From Thioalbus denitrificans (lineage in GTDB: Bacteria; Pseudomonadota; Gammaproteobacteria; DSM-26407): 64,000 nucleotides of DNA. Shown piece after piece: positions 38,799 to 50,269 of this stretch; the first letter of the stretch is position 1; the number at the start of each line of letters is the position of its first letter. The notes beneath the pieces were generated by a model. It was not told the DNA's origin. It ran no database searches and saw only the letters and a program-made list of their open reading frames with translations. The position numbers and the translations under genes are program-made. The DNA is taken from the NCBI RefSeq assembly GCF_003337735.1, contig NZ_QPJY01000015.1, positions 1-64,000 of the forward strand, given 5' to 3'.

Positions 38799-39449
38799 CT
38801 ATTCCGGCAGGGCGCCGCTCTTCCGCAGAAGCACTTCCACGGCCGCCGCCAGCGCCCCGTAGCCGGCGCCGTTCAGGTGCACGGCATCCGCCTTGAGCGT
38901 CTCCTCACCCTCCAGTTCCGCCAGCGCCTCCGCCTCCAGGGGCACCCCGGCCTGCTCCGCGACCTCCCGGTACAGCGTGGGCACCGAGAGCAGCAGCCCG
39001 GGCCTGGGCACCCCGATGAGCGCCACCGCCGCACCGCTTGCCTGCGCCAGCTTCACCATCCGCGACAGGTTGCGTTGCAGCGTCTTCCCGCTCTCCAACC
39101 GCAACAGATCGTTGCCGCCGTGGCAGATGAGCACCAGGGCGGGGCGATGGCGTTCCAGGAGCGCCGGCAGGCGTTCGACGCCCGCGCTGCTGAGCTCGCC
39201 GGGACGACCGGCGTTGATTACCCTCAGCCCGGTACGGCGGGCGAGCTGTTCCGGGTAGCCCAGTCCGGGGGCGGCGCCGGTGCCGTAGGTGAGGCTGTCG
39301 CCGAAGGCCAGCACCACGGCACCCGGCTCCAGGAGCGGCAGCCGGGTTGGCTCCGCACACCCGGAGAGAAGCAGGAGGAGAGCGAGTACTGGGAGCCGTG
39401 TCCGGCCGGACGCACAGGCGGAGGATGCCCCGCGTCCGCGACCGGGCAC
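38799..39449 (-). CDS. SGNH-type arylesterase/lysophospholipase, predicted lipoprotein
   Basis: A 216-residue TesA-like esterase. A lipobox-like LLLLLSGC follows a hydrophobic stretch near residue 25, predicting lipid anchoring. SGNH blocks are LAFGDSLTYGTGA (Ser nucleophile), GRPGELSSAG, HGGNDLLR (Asn) and C-terminal DAVHLNGAGY (Asp/His). The open frame reaches ATG 39491, inside dapE. I prefer GTG 39449, which begins 4 nt after the dapE stop and gives a sensible signal peptide. Likely co-transcribed with yffB and dapE. Confidence 0.85.
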   Translation of the reverse strand: MPGRGRGASSACASGRTRLPVLALLLLLSGCAEPTRLPLLEPGAVVLAFGDSLTYGTGAAPGLGYPEQLARRTGLRVINAGRPGELSSAGVERLPALLERHRPALVLICHGGNDLLRLESGKTLQRNLSRMVKLAQASGAAVALIGVPRPGLLLSVPTLYREVAEQAGVPLEAEALAELEGEETLKADAVHLNGAGYGALAAAVEVLLRKSGALPE

Positions 39450-39453
39450 CGCG

Positions 39454-41139
<1,686 letters not shown>

Positions 41140-41147
41140 CCAAAAGA

Positions 41148-41969
<822 letters not shown>

Positions 41970-42103
41970 GTCCTTCCTCCGAGACTGCGGCGGCGACCCC
42001 GGGTCGCGGCGTGGTAATTGATAGGTGAAATCCTGTTGCATTGATTATGTTGCGGGTTAAGTATCAAGCGTTTCATACGGGGTGCCGCAAAATCGACCTG
42101 ATA

Positions 42104-42138
42104 CCTGTCCCTTATTCCTTGTCCCGTAATCAATCCCG
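42104..42138. repeat. GGGATAAGG-type unit, left copy flanking dapC
   Basis: CCTGTCCCTTATTCCTTGTC and onward to 42138, just beyond the dapC stop. Its complement (units GGGACAAGGAATAAGGGACA) matches the tandem units at 43405-43437 on the other side of dapC. Together they place the whole gene between inverted repeats. Confidence 0.55.
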
Positions 42139-42150
42139 TCCATTTGAATT

Positions 42151-43341
42151 CTATCCGAGAAAATCCCGTATCCGCTGCGCCGCCTCCACGCAGTCCTCCA
42201 GCGGCGCCACCAGGGCGATGCGCACGCGGCGCTCACCCGGGTCGCGGCCGGCGACGGGACGGGAGAGGTAGCTGCCGGGCAGGACGGTGACGTTGGTGCG
42301 GGCAAAGAGCTCGCGGGTGAACTCGGTGTCGGACACCGGCGTCTCCGGCCACAGGAAGAAGCCGCCCTCGGGGCGGTCGAGGGGGAGGGCGTCGGCGAGA
42401 ATCTCCAGCACCGCATCGAATTTCTGCCGGTAGAGCTGCCGGTTGGCGCGCACGTGCGCCTCGTCACCCCAGGCCTTGGTGCTGGCGGCCTGCACGTGCA
42501 GCGGCATGGCGGAGCCGTGGTAGGTGCGGTAGAGGAGGAAGCGTTCGATAAGCCGCTGGTCACCGGCGACGAAGCCGGAACGCAGGCCGGGCAGGCTGGA
42601 GCGCTTGGAGAGACTGTTGAATACCAGGCAGCGCTCGAAGCCGGGGCGACCCAGCCGCTCCGCCACCTCCAGCAGACCCGGCGGCGGGCGCTCCTCGTCC
42701 AGGTAGATCTCGGAATAGCATTCGTCGGCCGCCACGACGAAGTCGTGCCGGTCGGCCAGCTCCAGCACCCGGGTCAGGAACGACTCCGGCAGCACGGCCC
42801 CGGTGGGGTTGCCGGGGTTGCACAGGTAGAGCAGCTGGCAGCGCGACCAGGTGCTCTCCGGGATCGAATCCAGGTCGGGCAGGAAGCCGGTTTCCGGCGG
42901 CGTGGCCAGGTAGCAGGGCTCCGCGCCGGCGAGCAGGGCCGCACCTTCGTATATCTGGTAGAAGGGGTTGGGCATGGCCACCAGCGGCTGGCGGGAGCGA
43001 TCCACCAGCGCCTGGGCGACGGCGAACAGGGCCTCGCGGGTGCCGTTCACCGGCAGGATGTGGCGTTCGGGATCCACCCGTCCCGGCGCCAGCCCGTAGC
43101 GCCGGGTGAGCCACTCGGCCACGGCACCGCGCAACGCGGGCGTTCCCCGGGTGGCGGGATAGGCGGATACCCCGTGCAGGTGGGTGATCAGCTCCTCGAG
43201 GACGAAGCCCGGCGCGGCATGTTTCGGTTCGCCGATGGACAGCGGAATGGGGCCCAGTCCCGCAGGCGGCGTCACGCCGGCCTTCAACCGGGTCAGCTTC
43301 TCGAAGGGGTAGGGATGGAGTCGGTCGAGGTCGGGATTCAT
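42151..43341 (-). CDS. dapC: Succinyldiaminopimelate transaminase
   Basis: A 396-residue fold-type I PLP aminotransferase. Seen are LCNPGNPTGAVLP (substrate loop), ADECYSEIYLDE (Asp and Tyr contacts), the Schiff-base Lys in SLSKRSSLPGLRSGF, and an Arg in GERRVRIALVAP. Residue pattern and place next to dapD identify DapC rather than a general aspartate aminotransferase. It is flanked by inverted GGGATAAGG units. Confidence 0.92.
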   Translation of the reverse strand: MNPDLDRLHPYPFEKLTRLKAGVTPPAGLGPIPLSIGEPKHAAPGFVLEELITHLHGVSAYPATRGTPALRGAVAEWLTRRYGLAPGRVDPERHILPVNGTREALFAVAQALVDRSRQPLVAMPNPFYQIYEGAALLAGAEPCYLATPPETGFLPDLDSIPESTWSRCQLLYLCNPGNPTGAVLPESFLTRVLELADRHDFVVAADECYSEIYLDEERPPPGLLEVAERLGRPGFERCLVFNSLSKRSSLPGLRSGFVAGDQRLIERFLLYRTYHGSAMPLHVQAASTKAWGDEAHVRANRQLYRQKFDAVLEILADALPLDRPEGGFFLWPETPVSDTEFTRELFARTNVTVLPGSYLSRPVAGRDPGERRVRIALVAPLEDCVEAAQRIRDFLG

Positions 43342-43404
43342 CTATCCGCACGGCGTGCCAAAACCCGAAGTATACGGGCTCGGAGCGGAGGGACCAATAA
43401 TTGT

Positions 43405-43437
43405 GGGTGATGGGATAAGGAATTAAGGGATAAGGGG
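43405..43437. repeat. GGGATAAGG-type unit, right copy flanking dapC
   Basis: GGGATAAGGAATTAAGGGAT then AAGGGG, upstream of the dapC start. It is inverted relative to 42104-42138. It could overlap the dapC promoter, although no clear -35/-10 was found in 43342-43475. Confidence 0.55.
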
Positions 43438-43475
43438 CGCGCCGTCCTGGATTCTCTGCCCGTCGCTCCGGGACC

Positions 43476-43509
43476 GCACCGCGGGGGCCGGTACCGGCCC
43501 CCGCGGTGC
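43476..43509. terminator. Perfect 34-bp palindrome
   Basis: GCACCGCGGGGGCCGGT (43476-43492) is followed without spacer by its exact complement to 43509. It begins 6 nt past the stop of the small minus-strand gene, a terminator position, but has no T-tract. In RNA the loop must open a few central pairs. It could instead be a protein-binding or cruciform site. Confidence 0.6.
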
Positions 43510-43514
43510 CGGGC

Positions 43515-43712
43515 TCAGCCCTTGATCCAGTTCTTGAAGTTGTCGAGGTTGTTCTCGCGACCGTCGGCGTAGCCCGCCTGGTAGGCGTCGGTGTCGGTCT
43601 GCTCCTCGCGCCCGGGGTTGTGCAGGAACCCGCTGGACCAGCCGGCGATGTATTCCGGGTCGACTTTCGCCTTCTCGAGCTGATCGACCGCTTCGTAATA
43701 GGTGTTGCTCAT
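43515..43712 (-). CDS. Small conserved hypothetical protein, 65 residues
   Basis: MSNTYYEAVDQLEKAKVDPE, then a Gly/Trp/Asn-rich half with GWSSGFLHNPGREEQ and AGYADGRENNLDNFKNW. The aromatic and acidic composition and regular pattern argue for a real protein. A consensus GGAGG lies 7 nt before ATG 43712; an earlier ATG at 43718 is only 1-2 nt from it. No signal peptide or membrane segment. I do not recognise a function. The gene stands alone between dapC and a foldback element. Confidence 0.75.
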   Translation of the reverse strand: MSNTYYEAVDQLEKAKVDPEYIAGWSSGFLHNPGREEQTDTDAYQAGYADGRENNLDNFKNWIKG

Positions 43713-43834
43713 GGTCATTCCTCCGTTGGTTGTTATGGAATCGGGTCCAGCCGCGATTCCTCGTGCCGGATAACCCGAAAAGACCGACTAAAATGGTAAA
43801 GATATAATAACCAACGAATCCGCTCTGTCAATCT

Positions 43835-44002
43835 CTAGCAGCCTGTCGAACTTGAGCGATCGTAGCGAGCCGAGTGGGAGAGCGAGGACAGATGGGGCCG
43901 ATTTTGAGGCGCATAGTGGGTCTATGTAACGAAAAATCGGTCCCATATGGGCCGCTGTCCCGCCGGCGCAGTAGATCAGCCTCAAGTCCGAGAGGCTGCT
44001 AG
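43835..44002. mobile_element. 168-bp foldback (MITE-like) element, copy 2
   Basis: Second copy of the element at 19871-20038. Ends are CTAGCAGCCTGTCGAACTTG and GAGAGGCTGCTAG, with two mismatches in the terminal repeat. The fifth base is C here on both ends, against G on both ends in copy 1. It stops 14 bp after the glnD stop (minus strand), so glnD transcripts would run into it and it may act as their terminator. Confidence 0.8.
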
Positions 44003-44016
44003 GTGGCGGCTGCGGT

Positions 44017-46677
44017 TCAGCTGTCCAGCTGGGTGCGGATGGCGGTGGCCAGGTGGCCCAGGCGATCGGCGTCCTGGAAGGGCAGGCCCTGGGGATCGGT
44101 GATGAAGAAGATGTCCTCCACCCGCTCCCCGAGGGTGGTGATCTTGGCGGTCTGCAGGCGCACGCCGTGTTCCATGAAGGCCCGGCCCACATGGGCCAGG
44201 AGCCCCGGCCGGTCGCCGGCGATGAGCTCCAGCACCGTGCGATGGTTGGTGGCGTCGGTGTAGAAGTTCACCTCGGTCCGGGTCCGGAAGTGGCGCAGAT
44301 GGCGGTGGATCTGCCGGCTGACCTCCAGGGCCATGTCACCGGGGGAGGAAAGCACGTGCTCCAGCGCGGCGACGATCTCCGCGGCCCGCATGTCGCTCTG
44401 GATGGGCTGGCCGTCCTCTTCCAGGACGATGTAGGCATCCAGGGTGAAACCGGAGATTGAGGTGATGATGCGTGCGTCCACCACGTTGAGTCCCAGGCGC
44501 TCCAGGGCCGATGTGGTGGCGGCGAAGAGCTCTTCGCGGTGGTGGGTATAGATGAAGATTTCCGAGCCGCCGCGCCGGGTCTGGCGCCGGGCCAGCACCA
44601 GCGGTGTCCGGTCGCGCCCCCGTTCGAGGATGCTCTGGGTGTGGCGGGCGATCTCGTCGGCGGAGTAGCGCAGGAAGTAGTCCTCGCCCTGGTCGTTCCA
44701 GAAGGTGCGCACCTCCTCCGGATCCAGTCCGCTGCCCAGCAGCTGTCCGCGGGCGTCCTCCTGGACTTCGCGAATGCGATCGCTCTTGTCGATGGGGTTC
44801 TCCAGGCCGCGCCGCAGGGCCCGCTTGGTGGCCATGTAGAGCTCGTAGAGCAGGGACTCCTTCCAGCTGTTCCACAGGGTCGGATTGGTGCCCCGTATAT
44901 CCGCCACGGTGAGCAGGTAGAGATAGTCCAGGTGCACCTGGTCGCGAACCTTGGCTGCGAAGGCGTTGATGACGTCCGGATCGGAGATGTCCTGGCGCTG
45001 GGCGGTCACCGACAGGACGAGGTGGTGCTGTACCAGCCAGGCCACAAGGCGGGCATCGTAGTTGCTCAGGCCATGGTGCAGGCAGAAGGTTTCGGCCTCT
45101 TCGGCTCCGATCTCGGAGTGGTCTCCGCCGCGGCCCTTGGCGATGTCGTGGAACAGGGCCCCGAGGTAGAGGAGCTCCAGCTTCGGGATGCGCCGGATCA
45201 GCTCGCTGCAGAGGGGAAACTCGTGGGTGAACTCCTCCACGCACAACCGGCGCAGGTTGCGCAGCACGAACAGGGTGTGCTCGTCCACCGTGTAGACGTG
45301 GAACAGGTCGTACTGCATCTGGCCGATGATGCGTCCGAACGCCGGGATGTAGACGCCGAGGACGCCGTAGCTGTTCATCCGCCGCAGCGCATGGGTGATT
45401 CCCTGGGGCTGGCGCAGCAGCTCCATGAACAGGCTGCGACTGGCGAGGTTGGCGCGGAAGTCGTCGTCGATGAGGTGGAGGTGGTCGCGGATGAGGCGGA
45501 TGGTGGCCGCCCGCACCCCCTTGATCTCGGGATGCTGGGCCATGAGCAGGAAGATCTCCAGCAGCGCGGCGGGGCGGCGCCGGAAGACCCGGGGGCTGCT
45601 GGCCTCGATGAAGCCCTTGCGGAGCTGGAAACGGGCATTCAGCGGCTGGGGCCGCTCCTGGTCATCGGGATAGAGGATCGCCTCCTGGAACAGCTGCAGC
45701 AGCAGCTCGTTGAGCAGGCGCAGTTCCCGCACCGTGCGGTAGTAGCGCTTCATGAACTGCTCCACCGCCAGGTTGTGGTCGGCGTCGCGGTAGCCGAACT
45801 GTTCGGCGAGGGTGCGCTGGTGGTCGAACAGCAGGCGATCCTCGCGGCGACCGGTGACCAGGTGCAGGCCGAAGCGCACCCGCCACAGGAAGGCCTGCCC
45901 GTCGGACAGGGTGCGGTACTCCGCCTCGCTCAGAAAGCCGTGCTCCACCAGGCCGTAGAGCGTGTCGGCACCGAAGTGGCGCTTCGCCACCCAGCCGATC
46001 ATGTGGATGTCCCGCAGGCCGCCGGGACTGCCCTTGACGTTGGGTTCCAGGTTGTAGCCGGTGTCGTGATACTTCCGGTGGCGCTGGATCTGCTCCTCCC
46101 GCTTGGCCTCGAAGAACTTCCGGCTGGGCCAGATGTGGTTCGGTCCGGCCCCGGCCCGCATGGCCCGGTAGAGGGGTTCGGGGCCGGCCAGGAGCCGGGC
46201 CTCCATCAGCGAGGTGGCGATGGTGATGTCCCGTTCCGCCTCGCGGGTGCAGTCCTGCAGGCTGCGGACGCTGTGGCCCACCTCCAGGCCGATGTCCCAG
46301 AGCAGGCGCAGAAAGCTCTCGATGGGGTCGCGCCAGGCGTCGTGATCATCGCCCCGCAGCAGGATCAGCAGATCCACGTCGGAGCAGGGAAAGAGCTCGC
46401 CGCGGCCGTAGCCGCCCACCGCCACCAGGGCCACCTCGGGGGAGTCCGCCAGCGCCAGGTGCCGCCAGGCGCGCACCACGAGGGTATCCACGAGGGCGGT
46501 CTGCTGGGTCACGAGCTCGCTGGCGTGGCAGCCATCCAGGTAACGCCGGCGCAGAACCTCCCGGCCGCTCTTCAGGGCGCCACGGAATGCCGTGACCGGG
46601 CTGCCGCCGCCGGTGAGCCGGGATTCCAGTCCCTCGCGGTCGAACAGTTCGCTGTCGGTGAGGGCGGTGGCTTCCAT
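44017..46677 (-). CDS. glnD: Bifunctional uridylyltransferase/uridylyl-removing enzyme (PII regulator)
   Basis: An 886-residue nitrogen sensor that uridylylates PII proteins when glutamine is low. The nucleotidyltransferase domain has VAVGGYGRGELFPCSDVDLL. The HD hydrolase domain has GALFHDIAKGRGGDHSEIGA. Two C-terminal ACT domains sense glutamine (VLARRQTRRGG region and VLELIAGDRPGLLAHV). The start at ATG 46677 is 9 nt after map. Fused longer open frames upstream are map in another frame. The length is typical. Confidence 0.95.
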   Translation of the reverse strand: MEATALTDSELFDREGLESRLTGGGSPVTAFRGALKSGREVLRRRYLDGCHASELVTQQTALVDTLVVRAWRHLALADSPEVALVAVGGYGRGELFPCSDVDLLILLRGDDHDAWRDPIESFLRLLWDIGLEVGHSVRSLQDCTREAERDITIATSLMEARLLAGPEPLYRAMRAGAGPNHIWPSRKFFEAKREEQIQRHRKYHDTGYNLEPNVKGSPGGLRDIHMIGWVAKRHFGADTLYGLVEHGFLSEAEYRTLSDGQAFLWRVRFGLHLVTGRREDRLLFDHQRTLAEQFGYRDADHNLAVEQFMKRYYRTVRELRLLNELLLQLFQEAILYPDDQERPQPLNARFQLRKGFIEASSPRVFRRRPAALLEIFLLMAQHPEIKGVRAATIRLIRDHLHLIDDDFRANLASRSLFMELLRQPQGITHALRRMNSYGVLGVYIPAFGRIIGQMQYDLFHVYTVDEHTLFVLRNLRRLCVEEFTHEFPLCSELIRRIPKLELLYLGALFHDIAKGRGGDHSEIGAEEAETFCLHHGLSNYDARLVAWLVQHHLVLSVTAQRQDISDPDVINAFAAKVRDQVHLDYLYLLTVADIRGTNPTLWNSWKESLLYELYMATKRALRRGLENPIDKSDRIREVQEDARGQLLGSGLDPEEVRTFWNDQGEDYFLRYSADEIARHTQSILERGRDRTPLVLARRQTRRGGSEIFIYTHHREELFAATTSALERLGLNVVDARIITSISGFTLDAYIVLEEDGQPIQSDMRAAEIVAALEHVLSSPGDMALEVSRQIHRHLRHFRTRTEVNFYTDATNHRTVLELIAGDRPGLLAHVGRAFMEHGVRLQTAKITTLGERVEDIFFITDPQGLPFQDADRLGHLATAIRTQLDS

Positions 46678-46685
46678 GGGCGCGC

Positions 46686-47453
46686 TCAGAGGGCCTCGTC
46701 CGGCCGCAGGGTGAGCACCTCGACCCCGTCGGGGGTGACCAGGAGGGTGTGCTCCCACTGCGCCGAGAGGCTGTGATCCTTGGTGACCACGGTCCAGCCG
46801 TCGCGCAGCATGCGGATCTGGCGCTTGCCGGCGTTGATCATCGGCTCGATGGTGAAGGTCATGCCCTCCCGCAGCACCATGCCCGTGCCCGGTTCGCCGT
46901 AATGCAGCACCTGGGGTTCCTCGTGGAATTTCTGGCCGATGCCGTGTCCGCAGTACTCCCGCACCACCGAGCAGTTGCTGGCTTCGGCATGCCGCTGGAT
47001 GGCATTTCCGATATCCCCCAGGCGTACCCCCGGCTTCACCATCCGGATGCCCAGGTAGAGGCACTCCTGGCTCACCCGGCTGACCCGCTCGGCGATGATG
47101 GAGGGCTTTCCCACGAAGAACATGCGGCTGGTGTCGCCGTGATAGCCGTCCTTGATGACGGTGATGTCGATGTTGAGGATATCGCCGTTCTTGAGCACCC
47201 GCTCGCCGGGGATGCCGTGGCAGACCTGGTGGTTCAGCGAGGTGCAGATGGACTTGGGGAAACCGTGGTAGTTGAGCGGGGCGGGGATGGCGCCCTGCAC
47301 GTTCACGATGTAGTCGTGACAGATGCGGTCGAGCTCCTCGGTGGTCACGCCGGCGTTGACGTGTGGTTCGATCATCACCAGCACCTCGGCGGCCAGGCGG
47401 CCCGCCACGCGCATCTTCTCGATTTCTTCCGGAGTCTTGATGGTAACGGTCAT
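46686..47453 (-). CDS. map: Methionine aminopeptidase type I
   Basis: A 255-residue M24 peptidase removing N-terminal Met. The metal ligands are visible: two Asp in NIDITVIKDGYHGDTSRMF, His in EYCGHGIGQKFHEEP, Glu in TFTIEPMI and Glu in QWEHTLLVT. The N-terminus MTVTIKTPEEIEKMRVAGRL is standard. It is divergent from rpsB, an arrangement conserved in gammaproteobacteria, and precedes glnD in the same transcription unit. Confidence 0.96.
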   Translation of the reverse strand: MTVTIKTPEEIEKMRVAGRLAAEVLVMIEPHVNAGVTTEELDRICHDYIVNVQGAIPAPLNYHGFPKSICTSLNHQVCHGIPGERVLKNGDILNIDITVIKDGYHGDTSRMFFVGKPSIIAERVSRVSQECLYLGIRMVKPGVRLGDIGNAIQRHAEASNCSVVREYCGHGIGQKFHEEPQVLHYGEPGTGMVLREGMTFTIEPMINAGKRQIRMLRDGWTVVTKDHSLSAQWEHTLLVTPDGVEVLTLRPDEAL

Positions 47454-47521
47454 GTCGTTGAACTTATTGGTGATTCTGTGCGTTCGCAGGGGATCGCCGG
47501 GCGTGTGGAAACAGCCCCGCA

Positions 47522-47550
47522 TTGTTGTGGGAAGCGAGCTATGGTATAAA
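47522..47550 (+). promoter_or_regulatory. Promoter of the rpsB operon
   Basis: TTGTTG at 47522-47527 and TATAAA at 47545-47550 are separated by 17 bp, a good sigma-70 match. Transcription would start near 47557, giving a 5-prime leader of about 135 nt before rpsB. The position in the map/rpsB divergent gap supports it. Confidence 0.7.
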
Positions 47551-47601
47551 GCGCGCCCTTGAATGGCAAACGAGTCCGGCACGCGCCGGGCCCAATCCAC
47601 A

Positions 47602-47660
47602 CACGCACCGGCACATGTGTCGGGGTGCCCGCCGCGGCGGGTCGGCCCATGGGGTGCGTG
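47602..47660 (+). ncRNA. Candidate ribosomal protein S2 leader structure (rpsB leader)
   Basis: The rpsB leader contains a perfect 8-bp stem, CACGCACC at 47602-47609 with GGTGCGTG at 47653-47660. It encloses two further hairpins, GGCACATGTGTC and GCCCGCCGCGGCGGG. Gammaproteobacteria are known to have an S2-binding leader that represses rpsB-tsf; whether this is that element is inference from location and fold. Confidence 0.45.
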
Positions 47661-47693
47661 GAGGCTCAACCCGAAACACGAGGAAATCCACAG

Positions 47694-48494
47694 ATGGCAG
47701 ACATCACCATGCGACAGATGCTGGAGGCCGGCGCTCACTTCGGTCACCAGACCCGCTACTGGTGCCCGAAGATGGCCCCCTATATCTTCGGTCACCGGAA
47801 CAAGATTCACATCATCAACCTGGAGCATACCCTCCCGTTGCTCCAGGACGCCATGAACTTCATGGGCAAGCTGGCCTCCAAGAAGGGCAAGATTCTCTTC
47901 GTCGGCACCAAGCGCGCCGCTTCCGAGAGCATCCGCCAGGAAGCCCAGCGCTGCGGCATGCCCTATGTCGACCATCGCTGGCTCGGCGGCATGCTCACCA
48001 ACTTCCGCACCGTGAAGCAGTCCATCCGCCGTCTCAAGGAACTCGAGACGATGGCCGGCGACGGCACCTTCGATCGCCTGGGCAAGAAAGAGGTGCTGAT
48101 GCTGACCCGCGAGCGCGACAAGCTCGAAAAGAGCCTGGGCGGAATCAAGGACATGCCCGGCCTGCCCGATGCCCTGTTCGTGGTGGATGTGGGCCACGAG
48201 AAAATCGCCATCAGCGAGGCGGCGAAGCTGGGGATCCCGGTGGTCGGTGTCGTTGACACCAACAACTCCCCCGACAACGTCGATTACGTGATTCCCGGCA
48301 ACGATGACGCCATCCGCGCGGTGCAGCTCTACGTGCGCGCCGCCGCCGACGCCATCGTCGAGGCCCGCGCCCTGTCCATCAATGCCGGCGCGTCCGAGGA
48401 CGATTTCGTCGAGGTCGAGGACGAGAACATCGTCGCCGAGGCGATGGAGAGCGGGGAAGAAGAGGCCAAGGCCGAGTCCGAAGCCGAGGCCTGA
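47694..48494 (+). CDS. rpsB: 30S ribosomal protein S2
   Basis: A 266-residue S2 with [22 protein letters not shown] and [16 protein letters not shown] plus [21 protein letters not shown] Glu/Ala-rich acidic tail ([12 protein letters not shown]) is longer than in E. coli. ATG at 47694 has GAGGAA upstream. It begins the translation/envelope operon and is preceded by a structured leader that may provide S2 autoregulation. Confidence 0.97.
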   Translation: MADITMRQMLEAGAHFGHQTRYWCPKMAPYIFGHRNKIHIINLEHTLPLLQDAMNFMGKLASKKGKILFVGTKRAASESIRQEAQRCGMPYVDHRWLGGMLTNFRTVKQSIRRLKELETMAGDGTFDRLGKKEVLMLTRERDKLEKSLGGIKDMPGLPDALFVVDVGHEKIAISEAAKLGIPVVGVVDTNNSPDNVDYVIPGNDDAIRAVQLYVRAAADAIVEARALSINAGASEDDFVEVEDENIVAEAMESGEEEAKAESEAEA

Positions 48495-48506
48495 TGCGAT
48501 TGCCCA

Positions 48507-48536
48507 CGGCCGGGCGGGGTGACCCGCCCGGCCGTT
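48507..48536 (+). terminator. Attenuator-type hairpin between rpsB and tsf
   Basis: A perfect 13-bp stem (ACGGCCGGGCGGG, complement 48524-48536) capped by a GTGA tetraloop of the GNRA class lies 13 nt after the rpsB stop. A short mixed tail follows, not a T-tract. E. coli has partial termination in the same gap, so this may set the S2 to EF-Ts ratio. Confidence 0.65.
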
Positions 48537-48639
48537 CGTGCATTGGTTTCAGGCCCGGGGGGCGGGTCGTCGCCGGGCCGAACCCCGGGCCTTGTAGTGT
48601 CTTATTTCTGAATTCGAACAGTTGACTGAGGGCGAGCAA

Positions 48640-49524
48640 ATGGCAATTACTGCGGCACTTGTCAAGGAACTCCGCGAGCGTACCGGGGCCGGCATGATGG
48701 AATGCAAGAAGGCCCTGACGGAAACCAACGGCGACATCGAGGCCGCCATCGAGCTGATGCGCAAGTCCGGTGCGGCCAAGGCCGACAAGAAGGCCGGGCG
48801 CATCGCAGCGGAGGGACTGATTGTCATCCAGCAGTCCGACGACGCCCGCAGCGCCGCCGTGGTCGAGATCAACTGCGAAACCGACTTCGTGGCCAAGAAC
48901 GAGGATTTCCAGGCCTTTGCCAATGCGGTCTGCGCCCGGGTGCTGGCCGCCGACCCGGCCGACCTGGATGCGCTGCTCGCCATGCCCCTGAACGAAGGGG
49001 ACGCCACCACCGTGGAAGAGGCCCGCAAGGCGCTGATCGCCAAGCTGGGCGAGAACATGAACGTGCGCCGCTTCGCCCGCATCGAGACCCAGGGCGTCCT
49101 CGGCAGCTACCTGCACGGCACCCGCATCGGCGTGGTGGTGGATGTGGCCGGTGGCGATGTCGAACTGGCGCGGGACCTGGCCATGCATGTCGCCGCCAGC
49201 CGTCCCCTGTGCGTGAGGCCCGACCAGGTGCCGGCCGACGAAGTGGCCAAGGAGCGTGACGTTGCCGAGGCCCAGGCCGCCGCCAGCGGCAAGCCCGCCA
49301 ACATCATCGAGAAGATGGTCGAGGGCCGGATCCGCAAGTACCTCGAGGAGGTCACCCTGCTGGGCCAGCCGTTCGTGAAGGACCCCAACACCAAGGTGGA
49401 TGCGCTGCTCAAGGGCAAGGGCGCCGAGGTGGCCGGCTTCATCCGGTTCGAGGTGGGCGAGGGCATCGAGAAGAAGACCGAGAACTTCGCCGAAGAGGTG
49501 ATGAGCCAGGTTCGCGGAGGCTGA
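48640..49524 (+). CDS. tsf: Elongation factor Ts
   Basis: A 294-residue guanine nucleotide exchange factor for EF-Tu. The N-terminal UBA-like domain carries [20 protein letters not shown]. The core has [14 protein letters not shown], with the TDFV motif that inserts into EF-Tu. A second half with [10 protein letters not shown] and [20 protein letters not shown] follows. ATG at 48640 has GAGGGCGAG upstream. The usual position after rpsB. Confidence 0.97.
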   Translation: MAITAALVKELRERTGAGMMECKKALTETNGDIEAAIELMRKSGAAKADKKAGRIAAEGLIVIQQSDDARSAAVVEINCETDFVAKNEDFQAFANAVCARVLAADPADLDALLAMPLNEGDATTVEEARKALIAKLGENMNVRRFARIETQGVLGSYLHGTRIGVVVDVAGGDVELARDLAMHVAASRPLCVRPDQVPADEVAKERDVAEAQAAASGKPANIIEKMVEGRIRKYLEEVTLLGQPFVKDPNTKVDALLKGKGAEVAGFIRFEVGEGIEKKTENFAEEVMSQVRGG

Positions 49525-49528
49525 GGCC

Positions 49529-50269
49529 TTGGTTGAATCCGACACAGGCACAGCCGCCCGCCGCATCCTGCTCAAGCTGAGCGGGGAGGCGCTGATGGGC
49601 GGCGCCGACCATGGCATCGACCCGGCCGTCCTCGGCCGGGTCGCCGACGAGGTGGCGGAGCTTGCCGCCGCTGGCGTGCAGGTCGGGCTGGTCATCGGCG
49701 GGGGCAACATCTTCCGCGGCGCGGCCCTGGCCGCCGCCGGCATGGACCGGGTCACCGGTGACCACATGGGCATGCTCGCCACGGTCATCAACGCCCTGGC
49801 CATGCGCGACGCCCTCAGTGCGCGCGGCCTCGAGGCCGGCGTCATGTCCGCCGTCCCGATGAGCCCCTTCAGCGAGGGGTTCGACCGCCTCCGCGCCATC
49901 CGGCGCCTGGAGCGGGGCGGCGTGGTCATCTTTGCCGCCGGAACCGGCAATCCTTTCTTCACCACCGACTCGGCGGCCTGTCTGCGGGGCATCGAGATCC
50001 GGGCCGACCTGGTGCTCAAGGCCACCAAGGTGGATGGTGTCTATACCGCCGATCCGGTCAAGGACCCCTCCGCCCGGCGCTACACCCGCCTGACCTACGA
50101 CGAGGTTCTCGCCCGGGAGCTGGGGGTGATGGATCTGACGGCGATCCTGCTCTGCCGGGACCACGGCATGCCCATCCGGGTCTTCAACATGAACAAGCCC
50201 GGCGCCCTGCAGCGCGCGGTGGCCGGAGAGGATGAAGGGACACTGGTCGAACAGGGGGTAGAGGCATGA
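49529..50269 (+). CDS. pyrH: UMP kinase
   Basis: A 246-residue amino acid kinase-fold enzyme phosphorylating UMP. Seen are [23 protein letters not shown] (phosphate loop), [15 protein letters not shown] and [18 protein letters not shown] at 49529, 4 nt after the tsf stop, is the likely start, giving [20 protein letters not shown]. The end overlaps frr by 4 nt. The tsf-pyrH-frr order is conserved. Confidence 0.96.
   Translation: MVESDTGTAARRILLKLSGEALMGGADHGIDPAVLGRVADEVAELAAAGVQVGLVIGGGNIFRGAALAAAGMDRVTGDHMGMLATVINALAMRDALSARGLEAGVMSAVPMSPFSEGFDRLRAIRRLERGGVVIFAAGTGNPFFTTDSAACLRGIEIRADLVLKATKVDGVYTADPVKDPSARRYTRLTYDEVLARELGVMDLTAILLCRDHGMPIRVFNMNKPGALQRAVAGEDEGTLVEQGVEA

Noticed and set aside
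43788-44192. Open frame through foldback copy 2 and the end of glnD
   Set aside because: Same reason; it also overlaps glnD out of frame.
44539-46776. 745-residue plus-strand frame over glnD
   Set aside because: Antisense shadow; GlnD shows all catalytic and ACT motifs on the minus strand.
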